From Bacillota bacterium (GTDB taxonomy: Bacteria; Bacillota; UBA4882; UBA8346), in assembly GCA_012728785.1 (NCBI GenBank), contig JAAYEK010000229.1, forward strand, positions 1-36,740: 36,740 nucleotides of DNA, in the 5' to 3' direction. Shown one piece after another: positions 25,259 through 35,241 of the stretch. A program made the translations under genes and the position numbers. Every line of letters starts with the position of its first letter. The first letter of the stretch is position 1. Under the pieces are notes generated by a model that was given only the letters and a program-made list of their open reading frames with translations, did no database searches and was not told where the DNA came from.

Positions 25259-26763
25259 TTGGCTTTTTTCTCCCGATGGTCAGCGCTTGACTCCTGATTA
25301 CTCGACCGCCGCTTCGCTAGTTCTTGCTTGAGCAATTGGTTTACTATTTCCGGATTGGCCTTACCTTTAGTCCCCTTCATCACTTGACCAACGAGGAACC
25401 TAACCGCCTGTTCCTTACCTTCCAAATAGTCGCCAACGGTTTTGGCATTAGCATTCAACACTTCAGTGACTATTGTTTTCAATTGACCGGAATCGCTAAT
25501 CTGAGTCAGACCTCTTTCTGCAACAATAGCCTCCGGATCCATACCAGTCTTAAACATCGTCTCCAAGACGGTTTTGCCGATTTTACCGTTGATGATCCCG
25601 GCATCAATCATTTTAAGCATCTGCGCCAATTGTTCCGGTGTAAATTTTAGTTCGGCCAATTCGGCCTGTTCTTGGTAGACCAAGCGGAGTAGTTCACCTA
25701 ATAACCAATTACTGACTGTCTTGGCCTCATCATATAAATCGACTGTGGCTTCGAAAAACTCCGCCAAAGGCCGTGAACAGCTGATCAAACCAGCGTCATG
25801 CTGAGGTAGCCCCCAGAACTCGATATACCTTTTTAGCCGGGAATCGGGGAGTTCCGGTAAAGTCTGTCTAAGCTTTTTTACCCGGTCGCTATCAATAACC
25901 ACCGGCGCCAAATCGGGGTCGGGAAAAAATTGGTAATCACCAGCCCCTTCTTTGGCACGCATGAAGAAGGTAATTCCCTTATTCTCATCCCAAGCCCTGG
26001 TCTGTTTGACTATTTTCCCTCCGCTATCCAATAGTTTCGCCTGACGCTCCGCTTCATATTCCAAAGCAGCTTGGACCGATCGGAAGGAATTCATATTTTT
26101 GATCTCCGTCAAAACCCCATATTCTTTCCCTTCCCAAGGTCGAAGTGAAATATTAGCATCGCAACGTAAGGAACCTTCTTCCATTTTACAGTCGGAGACC
26201 CGCGTATACTCCAGTAAGGTCTTTAACTTTTCCAAGTACAGCTTGGCTTCTTTGGGCGAACGAATAGCGGACGCGCTTACAATTTCGATCAAGGGAATCC
26301 CCGAGCGGTTATAATCTTCCAACGAATATTCCGACCCTAAGATTCCAGACCCGGAATGTACCGACTTACCGGCTTCTTCCTCCAAATGAGCCCGAATAAT
26401 TCCGATTCTTTTACTAGTCCCGTCTTCCAACAAAATCTCTACCCAGCCATTTTCACAAAAAGGCTGATCATATTGGGAGATTTGATAAGCTTTAGGTAAG
26501 TCCGGGTAAAAATATTGTTTCCGATCAAACCTACTAACCTCAGCAATTTCACAGTTTAATGCCAATCCGGTGATGATTGTATAATCCAACGCCTGCTCGT
26601 TTAAGACCGGAAGGGCCCCGGGCAACCCTAAACAAACCGGGCAAACTTGGCTGTTCGGCGCCGCGCCGAAGTTGGTGGCGCAAGCGCAAAATAGCTTGGA
26701 CTCAGTTTTAAGTTCAACATGAACTTCCAGACCGATTACGATCTCATAATCGGAAAGCGGCAA
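25252..26763 (-). CDS. gatB: Asp-tRNA(Asn)/Glu-tRNA(Gln) amidotransferase subunit B
   Basis: GatB activates the misacylated Glu-tRNA(Gln) or Asp-tRNA(Asn) with ATP and transfers ammonia delivered by GatA. The 503-residue product carries YEIVIGLEVHVEL at the N-terminus, zinc-type cysteines in LFCACA and VCPVCLGLPG, KMEEGSLRCDANIS in the kinase-like core, and a GatB/YqeY tail (VMKGTKGKANPEIVNQLL). I start it at TTG 26763, with AAGAGGTGA upstream; the frame is open to 26814, but that adds residues absent from the family. It lies 221 bases after gatA, across an imperfect long hairpin, and overlaps the DUF4330 gene. Confidence 0.96.
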   Translation of the reverse strand: MPLSDYEIVIGLEVHVELKTESKLFCACATNFGAAPNSQVCPVCLGLPGALPVLNEQALDYTIITGLALNCEIAEVSRFDRKQYFYPDLPKAYQISQYDQPFCENGWVEILLEDGTSKRIGIIRAHLEEEAGKSVHSGSGILGSEYSLEDYNRSGIPLIEIVSASAIRSPKEAKLYLEKLKTLLEYTRVSDCKMEEGSLRCDANISLRPWEGKEYGVLTEIKNMNSFRSVQAALEYEAERQAKLLDSGGKIVKQTRAWDENKGITFFMRAKEGAGDYQFFPDPDLAPVVIDSDRVKKLRQTLPELPDSRLKRYIEFWGLPQHDAGLISCSRPLAEFFEATVDLYDEAKTVSNWLLGELLRLVYQEQAELAELKFTPEQLAQMLKMIDAGIINGKIGKTVLETMFKTGMDPEAIVAERGLTQISDSGQLKTIVTEVLNANAKTVGDYLEGKEQAVRFLVGQVMKGTKGKANPEIVNQLLKQELAKRRSSNQESSADHREKKAKC

Positions 26764-26846
26764 GACGCTCACCTCTTTCTTAATATTTATTAGCAGTCGC
26801 CCACCCCGGTACATCGGGGCACATTAAAGGATGAAAATGAGATATT

Positions 26847-26916
26847 CACCACGAAGACCACGAAGGGGAACGGAAGAATAGATTTTCTTCCCCCCGTCTT
26901 CGTGCTCTTCGTGGTG
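26847..26916. repeat. Long imperfect inverted repeat (CACCACGAAG type) between gatA and gatB
   Basis: The arm at 26847-26865 (CACCACGAAGACCACGAAG) and the arm at 26898-26916 pair over 19 positions with one mismatch, extended by GGG/CCC toward a loop of about 26 bases. CACGAAG-type words are a widespread intergenic repeat in many bacterial genomes. Here they form a hairpin in the middle of the gatCAB operon. It could lower gatB expression or protect the gatCA message. The open frame through it is spurious. Confidence 0.7.
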
Positions 26917-26984
26917 GTAATGTTTTTAAAGTATTCAACGTAATTCTTATGGTTTGAAGTATTTTCTAGATAGAGCATTATCAT

Positions 26985-28496
26985 TCAAATTAGCCGCCGC
27001 TCCCGGCTCCTATCTCCTGTATTTTTATGTTCCACTCCTAAATCAGGTCTTAGTTTATGATACCCCGTCGCTTGTTCAAACCCATAAGCGGCCCGTAATA
27101 AAACTCCCTCCTGAAACGCCGGGCCGATTAGTTGGATTCCAATGGGCATACCCTGATCAAAACCGCCCGGAATCGATATCGCCGGAATTCCCGCCAGATT
27201 AGCGGTGATCGTACAAATATCCGCCCGATACATTTGGAGCGGATCATTTATTTTGGTCCCGATTTTAAAAGCGGTTGTCGGAGCGGTTGGAGTCAAAATT
27301 AAGTCACATTTTTGAAAAGCTTTCTTCAATTCCTCCCTAATCATCGCTCTTACCTGTTGAGCGCGGCGATAGTAAGCGTCACACTTACCGGAACTTAAAA
27401 TATAGGTCCCGATCATAATCCTCCGTTTAACTTCTGTTCCAAAACCTTCACTCCGGGTCTTCATAAACAACTCCCGGGCATCGGAGACCGCTTCTATAGT
27501 TCGATAACCATAGCGGACCCCATCATAACGAGCCAAGTTGGAGCCGGCTTCAACCGAGGCAATCAGGTAATAGGCAGCCAAAGCATATTCAGAATAAGGC
27601 AATGATAATTCTACCACCTCGGCCCCTAGTTCCTTAAAAACCTTAACAGCATCATTGACAGCCCCTAAGACCGGTTTAGCGATGTCATCGTTTAAATATT
27701 CCCGGGCCAAACCGATTTTTAAACCTTTAACCCCTTTTTGGATCAGCCTAAGATAATTTGGGACCGGATCATCCACTGAAGTCGAATCTCTGGTATCATG
27801 CCCGGCAATCTCTTGCAATAATAAGGCGCAGTCGGTTACATCCTTTGTCATCGGGCCGATCTGGTCCAATGACGATGCATAGGCTATCAAGCCGTAACGA
27901 GATACTCGGCCATAAGTAGGTTTCAAGCCTACAATTCCGCAATATCCTGCCGGTAGCCGAATCGAACCGCCGGTGTCCGACCCTAACGCCAAAATAGTCT
28001 CCCCGGCGCTAACCGCCGCAGCCGACCCTCCGCTGGAACCTCCGGCTACCGCCTGGGTATCCCAGGGATTATGAGTTAAAAAAAGGCCCGAATTCTCGGT
28101 GGATGAACCCATGGCAAACTCATCCATACTGGTTTTACCGATCACAATCATTCGTCCTTTTTTAATCCTTTCCATCGCAAAAGCGTCAAAAGGCGGTATA
28201 TAATCCCCTAACATCTTCGCAGCACAGGTTGTCCGAATGCCGGCGGTTGAAAGATTATCCTTAAGCGCAATCGGGATTCCAGCCAAAGGTGGTAAAGTTT
28301 CACCCTTAGCCAGCATACTGTCAACCCGTTCCGCACCTTCCATCCCTTGTTCTTCAGTCAGGGTCAAGTAAGCCTGAATCTGGGGCTCAACTTCCCTAAT
28401 TCTTTGAAAGACCGAGGTTACAATCTCAGTGGCGGTTACTTCTTTAGCAATTAATAAATCCCTTAATTCATGAGCGGTTTTGTCATATAAAGCCAA
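26985..28496 (-). CDS. gatA: Asp-tRNA(Asn)/Glu-tRNA(Gln) amidotransferase subunit A
   Basis: GatA is the glutaminase of the GatCAB complex, an amidase-signature enzyme. The 503-residue product has the full catalytic triad at the expected positions: Lys79 in GIPIALKDN, Ser154 in AGGSSGGSAAA, and nucleophile Ser178 in GSDTGGSIRLPAG. It starts with TTG 28496, with CGGAGG 8 bases upstream. It follows gatC by 96 bases that contain a hairpin (28535-28564). In organisms lacking GlnRS this complex makes Gln-tRNA(Gln). The sequence is full length and intact. Confidence 0.97.
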   Translation of the reverse strand: MALYDKTAHELRDLLIAKEVTATEIVTSVFQRIREVEPQIQAYLTLTEEQGMEGAERVDSMLAKGETLPPLAGIPIALKDNLSTAGIRTTCAAKMLGDYIPPFDAFAMERIKKGRMIVIGKTSMDEFAMGSSTENSGLFLTHNPWDTQAVAGGSSGGSAAAVSAGETILALGSDTGGSIRLPAGYCGIVGLKPTYGRVSRYGLIAYASSLDQIGPMTKDVTDCALLLQEIAGHDTRDSTSVDDPVPNYLRLIQKGVKGLKIGLAREYLNDDIAKPVLGAVNDAVKVFKELGAEVVELSLPYSEYALAAYYLIASVEAGSNLARYDGVRYGYRTIEAVSDARELFMKTRSEGFGTEVKRRIMIGTYILSSGKCDAYYRRAQQVRAMIREELKKAFQKCDLILTPTAPTTAFKIGTKINDPLQMYRADICTITANLAGIPAISIPGGFDQGMPIGIQLIGPAFQEGVLLRAAYGFEQATGYHKLRPDLGVEHKNTGDRSRERRLI

Positions 28497-28534
28497 TCAA
28501 AAGACCTCCGGTTTGAATTCCTAACGCGTTACCC

Positions 28535-28564
28535 GTTCAATGTTCCATGGAAGAACCTTTGAAC
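28535..28564. repeat. Hairpin between gatC and gatA
   Basis: GTTCAA pairs with TTGAAC, and inside it GTTC pairs with GAAC, around a 7-base loop and a small internal bulge. It lies in the 96-base gap of the gatC-gatA junction and has no T-tract. An RNA-processing or stability role is possible. Confidence 0.4.
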
Positions 28565-28592
28565 CGATTTAAAATGACTCGAAACCCGGAAC

Positions 28593-28877
28593 CTATAAAA
28601 TCTTCGGTACTTTAAAGAAATCGCCCATCCGATCCGGCGCATTTGCCAACACTTGTTCCGGTCCCAAAGAAGGTTCAATCAGATCACCCCGGAATACATT
28701 ATGGAGTGGCGCTGCATACTCCATAGGTTCCACACCGGTGGTATCCAATTGTTTTAGCTTCTCCATAAACCCAATAATCCCATTAAGCTCCCGGGTAAAC
28801 TCTTCTATTTCAAACCCAGTCAGTTCCAACCGGGCTAACTCCGCTACGCGCCGGATATCATCCTTGGTTAAGGCCAA
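28593..28877 (-). CDS. gatC: Asp-tRNA(Asn)/Glu-tRNA(Gln) amidotransferase subunit C
   Basis: GatC is the small subunit that wraps around GatA and GatB. The 94-residue product has the family pattern: TKDDIRRVAELARLELT at the N-terminus, LNGIIGFMEKLKQLDTTGVE in the middle, the conserved N-VFRGD in HNVFRGDL, and a C-terminal APDRMGDFFKVPKIL. It starts at ATG 28877 behind AAAGGAGG. It lies 20 bases after ligA on the same strand and heads the gatCAB set. Confidence 0.96.
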   Translation of the reverse strand: MALTKDDIRRVAELARLELTGFEIEEFTRELNGIIGFMEKLKQLDTTGVEPMEYAAPLHNVFRGDLIEPSLGPEQVLANAPDRMGDFFKVPKIL

Positions 28878-28897
28878 TGGTATCCTCCTTTGTTGCT

Positions 28898-30934
<2,037 letters not shown>

Positions 30935-31048
30935 TTATTTTTTATGCCATATTTCCAGATTATTTATCCATCTTGCTTAAAAATCCTGCCTTTCGCAGAA
31001 ATCTCATTTAACAGAGGGCTGTTGCCAAAAAGAATATCAATGCTTAAT

Positions 31049-31083
31049 GGGGCTGGGTTAACCTTCGAAGTTAACCCAGCCCC
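31049..31083 (-). terminator. Strong hairpin after the GNAT gene
   Basis: GGGGCTGGGTTAAC and GTTAACCCAGCCCC form a perfect 14-bp stem around a 7-base loop. It starts 40 bases past the GNAT stop and 142 bases before ligA. The T-run on the minus side is poor (ATTAAGCATT), so termination may be incomplete or Rho-assisted. Confidence 0.55.
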
Positions 31084-31122
31084 TGTTCCTGGCCAACCGG
31101 TTATGTTTTCGAGTTTCCATGG

Positions 31123-31569
31123 TCAATTGGCCAGCATGAAGGGGTTGCTGATAAATCCACATTTCTCGTAGAACGATTTGGTCCCGCTCTGCCACATATC
31201 AGTGGCGATTTCCAAACCATGACAATGTTTCTCTCTCGTCTTTTCCTTAACAAATTCAACTAGAGCCTTACCGACACCGCGACCCCGAAACTCTTCGGTT
31301 ACTACCAGTTCTTGAATGATGGCCGCTTTACCGAAATAATGAAAGGCTTCAAAATAGTATACCGTGACAAAACCAATCACTCTATTAATTACTGTTGCGA
31401 CAAAAGCTTCCCGTTCTTCGGAATTAAAAAACTTTTTATAGATCCGGGTGAATTCAAATTCATCATAACAAGCTCCGTCCCAATTCATTTGCTTAGATAA
31501 ACGATATACGTCCCGGTAATCGTCATTGGTCATCAGTCGAATTTGTAGTCCAACAGGTGATAGTTTCAT
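31123..31569 (-). CDS. GNAT-family N-acetyltransferase
   Basis: This 148-residue protein is a GNAT acetyltransferase that moves acetyl from acetyl-CoA to an amine. The acetyl-CoA site is FRGRGVGKALVEF (R/Q-x-x-G-x-G/A pattern), preceded by the strand AIIQELVVTEE and followed by HGLEIATDMW and the C-terminal SFYEKCGF. The start ATG 31569 has AAGGAGGTGG 6 bases upstream; the frame is open to 31608, but without such a site. It is a single gene with its own promoter about 140 bases upstream and a hairpin after it. The substrate cannot be inferred. Confidence 0.9.
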   Translation of the reverse strand: MKLSPVGLQIRLMTNDDYRDVYRLSKQMNWDGACYDEFEFTRIYKKFFNSEEREAFVATVINRVIGFVTVYYFEAFHYFGKAAIIQELVVTEEFRGRGVGKALVEFVKEKTREKHCHGLEIATDMWQSGTKSFYEKCGFISNPFMLAN

Positions 31570-31608
31570 CCAACTCCACCTCCTTATCATCGATTTGTAA
31601 TACCCCAA

Positions 31609-31910
31609 CCTAAACGGGGTCTCACATTGTGACTCAGGTCACCTTTATCTTTATACTAAGATCGTCACCTAACATATTTTTCCACTATTAACTTAAATGA
31701 TACCTAATTATTTTTTGCTTATAACGAAATATCAAATATTCGCTAAGACAACCCGTGTATTATGTTTATGTCATAATCCCTAATTTATCACAATTTGTCA
31801 CTGTAATCTTAGAGAATTTGTTATAAAACAAATAACAAAAAAGTCCCTGCTATACCAGAAAATTTTCTTGTTTTAGACTTTAACTATATTAATCCGAAAG
31901 CCCTTCGGTT
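31609..31910. other. AT-rich intergenic leader region upstream of the GNAT gene
   Basis: This 300-base stretch separates the GNAT gene from the terminator of the biosynthetic operon. It contains a sigma-A-like promoter (31707-31735), the dyad GTGACTCAGGTCAC (31629-31642) in the leader, and a small hairpin ATTTGTT/AACAAAT at 31816-31833. No conserved riboswitch or T-box is recognisable, and I see no gene. Confidence 0.45.
31707..31735 (-). promoter_or_regulatory. Sigma-A promoter for the GNAT gene
   Basis: On the minus strand TTGATA (31735-31730) and AATAAT (31712-31707) are separated by exactly 17 bases; both are 5/6 matches. The implied leader is about 130 bases long and contains the GTGAC/GTCAC dyad. 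Confidence 0.5.
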
Positions 31911-31952
31911 AAAAAAACCGGACCGGCGCTTATCTTACGTCCGATCCGGTTT
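31911..31952 (-). terminator. Rho-independent terminator of the biosynthetic operon
   Basis: On the minus strand AACCGGATCGG pairs with CCGGTCCGGTT (11 positions, one T-T mismatch) around a 14-base loop, followed by seven T. It begins about 8 bases past the stop of the C45 hydrolase gene. This is the clearest intrinsic terminator in the window. Confidence 0.85.
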
Positions 31953-31959
31953 TTAGATT

Positions 31960-33732
31960 CTATTGTTGATATTCTTCATATTTGATTCGAAACTTTTCAT
32001 CCGGGACTGATACTTTAGACATCTTATCATATAAAGCACAATACTGTTCAATATAATAATCCGCTTTTGTTACATTTTTTAGTTGTTGATGTATCCGGAC
32101 GAGATTGAGTAAAACTTCCAACTGTTCGCTTTCATAGTTAATTCGGCTATTATAAGCCTTCTCCAGAGTTAGCGCCGCTTTTTCATATTCTCCTATTTGA
32201 ATTAATATTTCGCCCTTCACCTTATATAAAAAACCAAAGTCGGGATACTCTTTAAGAAGCCGGTCGGCAAGGCGAATGAGTTTTACGCCTCGATCCCTTT
32301 GAGGTTCTTTTTGGTAGCTATTATAGAGATAATATAATTGCCGTAGTGTTAAGTCGGCATTAAAATCAGTTATTGCAAATATTTTTTCATAATCCCTTTG
32401 AAAGGAGAGCATTTGATACTTATCGACCCACTCAAGTAAATCTTTGATCGGTTTAGTTTTTCTTTGCGGTAATTCTTCACGATATACCTTAATGCTCATG
32501 TCGCTGATCTTTATCTGATAGATCGTGCCCCAAGCGCTAAACCCGCCCTCAGAACCATAGTAAACAGTATCATTATAAAGGTCCATTACCATTGTATTTA
32601 AGGTCTTCTCATAGTTAACCGCAATACTCCCAGTTCCGTTCGGAATTTGTCTCCCCCAAAACTCAACTGAAGTAAACAAATTCAACATATCATCAATACT
32701 ACGAATACCTTTTCCCGCCAATCTCTTATCCATAACCATACTTCTAGTTACATTGGATTGATTAGCATAAACACTCATTTTTAAATATTTCCGGGCTTCT
32801 TTATTTTGGCCGTATCGATACGGTGAAAAAATCCGGTTAACCGCATATAAGTTTTGCTCATTCATCATGGGGCGCTCTTTGATAATGTTATCAAAGACGT
32901 CAAATATGGCAGCCTTTTTCTCCTTGGCGCTGGCCATACCAACTATCCATCCGGATTCATCAGTTTCGTAGCTTCGCAAAATATGCTCAGCCTCTGCAAA
33001 ATCTGTGGAATGGGCAAGCATCTCTCTGATCTTCAAGCCCATCGGAAGCCCTTTACAATCTTTTCGGAAGGCGCCCATACCATAGTTAAGGGTAATCGAA
33101 ATACCGTCCTTATTCACTCCATTAAAGAAACCGGGATAAGCCACCACTCCAAAATTAACATAGCTATGTTCATCATCAGGATTATATTCGGTAATGACCG
33201 GATATTCTCCCAAGAAAAGCAGATCAAAGTCGAAATTACGTCCATGGATTATTCGGTCTTCTAAATCGGCAAAAACCAACGTACACCCTGGTTCCAGACT
33301 TCCGGCACCAAAGGTAAAGAAGACTAAAGTACTATAAGCTACACCGCTCCCATCGGCGATACCCCGTAACTCATCCTTATATTTTTGGGGCAGTCTCTTT
33401 TCCAATTGACCGATATGTAAATTAAGCAAGATACCGGTGAATGGTTTTAAATACCAAGGGATTCTTGCTTTTACGGAGTTAATTAACACATCAAATTTCC
33501 GGGCGATTTCGGTGACTTCACTTTTTAGTAGAACTCCGTATTGAAGACCCATTTCATAATAATCGCCCTCTAATTTTAAAACCGGAATCCGGTAACTACG
33601 ATTTACTTCCCCTTTATGGAAAATATGTATTTGACCATTGACTTTAATTTGTCCTTGATAATCGTTAGCCCCATAAATATTACAACCGAATAAAACTAGC
33701 AATAACAATAGTACTAAAATTCTTTCTTTCAT
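31960..33732 (-). CDS. C45-type (acyl-CoA:6-APA acyltransferase-like) Ntn hydrolase lipoprotein with TPR tail
   Basis: This 590-residue protein begins with a lipoprotein signal ending in VLFGC (Cys17), so it is probably anchored outside the cytoplasmic membrane. The middle is a peptidase C45/choloylglycine-hydrolase-like Ntn domain. The presumed autocatalytic nucleophile is Cys150 (LEPGCTLVFAD), then HGRNFDFD (163-170), and NKDGISITLNYG further on. The last 150 residues are helical with TPR character (YKVKGEILIQIGEYEKAALT). Family members cleave or form amide bonds, as in penicillin side-chain exchange. The start ATG 33732 has GGAGGG 10 bases upstream. It is the last gene of the NRPS-like/PP-loop group, 80 bases after the PP-loop gene. 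Processing of the operon's product, or self-resistance, are natural guesses. Confidence 0.82.
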   Translation of the reverse strand: MKERILVLLLLLVLFGCNIYGANDYQGQIKVNGQIHIFHKGEVNRSYRIPVLKLEGDYYEMGLQYGVLLKSEVTEIARKFDVLINSVKARIPWYLKPFTGILLNLHIGQLEKRLPQKYKDELRGIADGSGVAYSTLVFFTFGAGSLEPGCTLVFADLEDRIIHGRNFDFDLLFLGEYPVITEYNPDDEHSYVNFGVVAYPGFFNGVNKDGISITLNYGMGAFRKDCKGLPMGLKIREMLAHSTDFAEAEHILRSYETDESGWIVGMASAKEKKAAIFDVFDNIIKERPMMNEQNLYAVNRIFSPYRYGQNKEARKYLKMSVYANQSNVTRSMVMDKRLAGKGIRSIDDMLNLFTSVEFWGRQIPNGTGSIAVNYEKTLNTMVMDLYNDTVYYGSEGGFSAWGTIYQIKISDMSIKVYREELPQRKTKPIKDLLEWVDKYQMLSFQRDYEKIFAITDFNADLTLRQLYYLYNSYQKEPQRDRGVKLIRLADRLLKEYPDFGFLYKVKGEILIQIGEYEKAALTLEKAYNSRINYESEQLEVLLNLVRIHQQLKNVTKADYYIEQYCALYDKMSKVSVPDEKFRIKYEEYQQ

Positions 33733-33812
33733 GTCATCTAATCCCTCCAACATAAAACTATTGCTTCCATGTGCTGAAATGATATGTGTTGATATCTTAT
33801 TATAAAGGTTGA

Positions 33813-35039
33813 TCAGGGAATCCCGCGGTTATAGGCGAGACTCAAAAATTTCGATAATTGTTCCTGATTGATATTAACCGTTAATTTTTTTACCAACTCC
33901 CAATTAATTGGCGGTGGATTCGGACTGGCAAAAGGCTTTCCTACCAGTACCTGTTCTACTTCCTCCCTTGTCATTTTTGCAACCTTACAAAAAAGTTCCA
34001 TCTCGGGAGGTTCAGCCTGATTATAGTGAATCGTGGGTAAAACTTCCTCAAATAATTCTTTGGATATTCTGCCCCAACGCCTTTCGGCGGCAATTTCCAA
34101 ATAGTCTAAGTTTAGCATATTTTGTTTATAAGCCAAATACCCTTTTAAATGCTCCATAATACAACTGGTATGACCGGCGGAATGAGTATTGTTAGGTTTT
34201 TTCCATCCATATTGGGAAAGCACTTCCCCAATGATTTTGTGGTCAAAATTATAGATTAAGGAAAGGATATTGATATATCGTTCTTCCTGCATCATCTGCT
34301 GAAAATGTTTAAAACAATTCTGTAATAACTCTTCCATAGCTGGTGAATAATTTCCACAGGCAACATCCAAGAGTGCTCCAATCAAAAATCCCGGATCCTG
34401 CATCTGATATATACCCATTCCTCTCTCTTTCAATAGGGGCAGCATCAATTGCCTTTCATTTATATTAAACTCAAATAATAAACGGTTTTGAAACAAAGAA
34501 AGCTGTTGTCCAAAAGAGACTCCCATAATAATAAGGGGGGCTTCAGATGCAGCGATTTCCGGCGCGCAGAAAAGAAGCGCCGGTTGGGTACAAGCGCAAA
34601 ACCGGCCTAATTTCTTCAACCGGTTGCTATAAAATTCGGCTAAGTTATTTTCCCCAATTGAAATGAATTTATGGTCCAATCCTAGATTTTGCACCAGTTC
34701 TCGTAAATTTTGCTCATGTTGCTTACTAAAGAATCCGTTATCCCAAGTAACTGCCAACACTTTCAAACCAAGCTTTTTGGTTAGATAATAGGCCGCATAC
34801 CCACTGTCTTTACCCCCAGTGTACATAATCACCGCGTCATATTTTTGTTTCCCCTTAATCTGGTTGCATAGGGCTAAGAATTTTTCCTCATTTGCTTTAA
34901 AATTAACTTCATATAATTTTTGATTAGCTTCATAATCATTGCAAAAAACACAACACCCTTTATCATCAATAGGTAATGGTTCCCTGCCGTAAGTTATTTT
35001 GAAATCAGGCAATCCGCATTGAACACAATGTTTACTCAA
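33813..35039 (-). CDS. PP-loop (alpha-ANH, N-type ATP pyrophosphatase) enzyme with N-terminal zinc knuckle
   Basis: This 408-residue protein has an N-terminal zinc-binding pattern (C5-x2-C8 ... C30-x2-C33) and then YDAVIMYTGGKDSGYAAYYL, with TGGKDS (74-79) as the PP-loop that binds ATP and releases pyrophosphate. The layout resembles WbpG-type amidotransferases and other adenylating enzymes that make amides, thioamides or thiolated products. A second Cys pair occurs in RFCACTQPALLFC. The C-terminal 200 residues are unassigned. It starts at TTG 35039 with GGAGGGG 6 bases upstream. The gene lies directly after the NRPS-like gene, so its substrate is likely carrier-bound or derived from it. Chemistry (N, S or C transfer) is not decided by sequence. 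Confidence 0.75.
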   Translation of the reverse strand: MSKHCVQCGLPDFKITYGREPLPIDDKGCCVFCNDYEANQKLYEVNFKANEEKFLALCNQIKGKQKYDAVIMYTGGKDSGYAAYYLTKKLGLKVLAVTWDNGFFSKQHEQNLRELVQNLGLDHKFISIGENNLAEFYSNRLKKLGRFCACTQPALLFCAPEIAASEAPLIIMGVSFGQQLSLFQNRLLFEFNINERQLMLPLLKERGMGIYQMQDPGFLIGALLDVACGNYSPAMEELLQNCFKHFQQMMQEERYINILSLIYNFDHKIIGEVLSQYGWKKPNNTHSAGHTSCIMEHLKGYLAYKQNMLNLDYLEIAAERRWGRISKELFEEVLPTIHYNQAEPPEMELFCKVAKMTREEVEQVLVGKPFASPNPPPINWELVKKLTVNINQEQLSKFLSLAYNRGIP

Positions 35040-35064
35040 TCTTTACCCCTCCATGTATTTATAC

Positions 35065-35241
35065 TTAACCTTCATAGAACCATCTTTCGCCAATCTCTTT
35101 AGGATTTTCTTTCCATTGCCCTACTCATACAAATTCAATTTGCATATCAGACACTATTTGATCATTATTTACCTTGATGGAACAATGGCCGGTGAAATAA
35201 TTGACCCTCGTTCCTACTGACCCTAAATGATAAGCTCTATC
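35065..35241 (-). pseudogene. Broken C-terminal extension of the NRPS-like gene
   Basis: Directly past the annotated stop (TGA 35242-35240), the +1 frame reads protein-like sequence: DRAYHLGSVGTRVNYFTGHC, then SIKVNNDQIVSDMQIEFV, an in-frame TGA (35127-35125), then VGQWKENPKEIGERWFYEG and TAA at 35067-35065. That TAA is 25 bases before the next start and just before its ribosome site, normal operon spacing. The frame joins the upstream gene if the five-T run (A5 at 35242-35246 on the plus strand) had four T. So the original gene probably ended at 35065 and has one frameshift plus one stop. The piece matches no family I know. Confidence 0.5.

Noticed and set aside
26790-26984. 64-codon minus-strand ORF between gatA and gatB
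   Set aside because: It runs through the CACGAAG inverted repeat, which gives the typical FVVFVV-like spurious peptide. No ribosome site is present.
35125-35127. TGA as selenocysteine in the NRPS-like extension
   Set aside because: There is no recognisable SECIS-like hairpin just after it, the frame is already disconnected by a shift, and TGA serves as a normal stop elsewhere (for example at 15934-15936).
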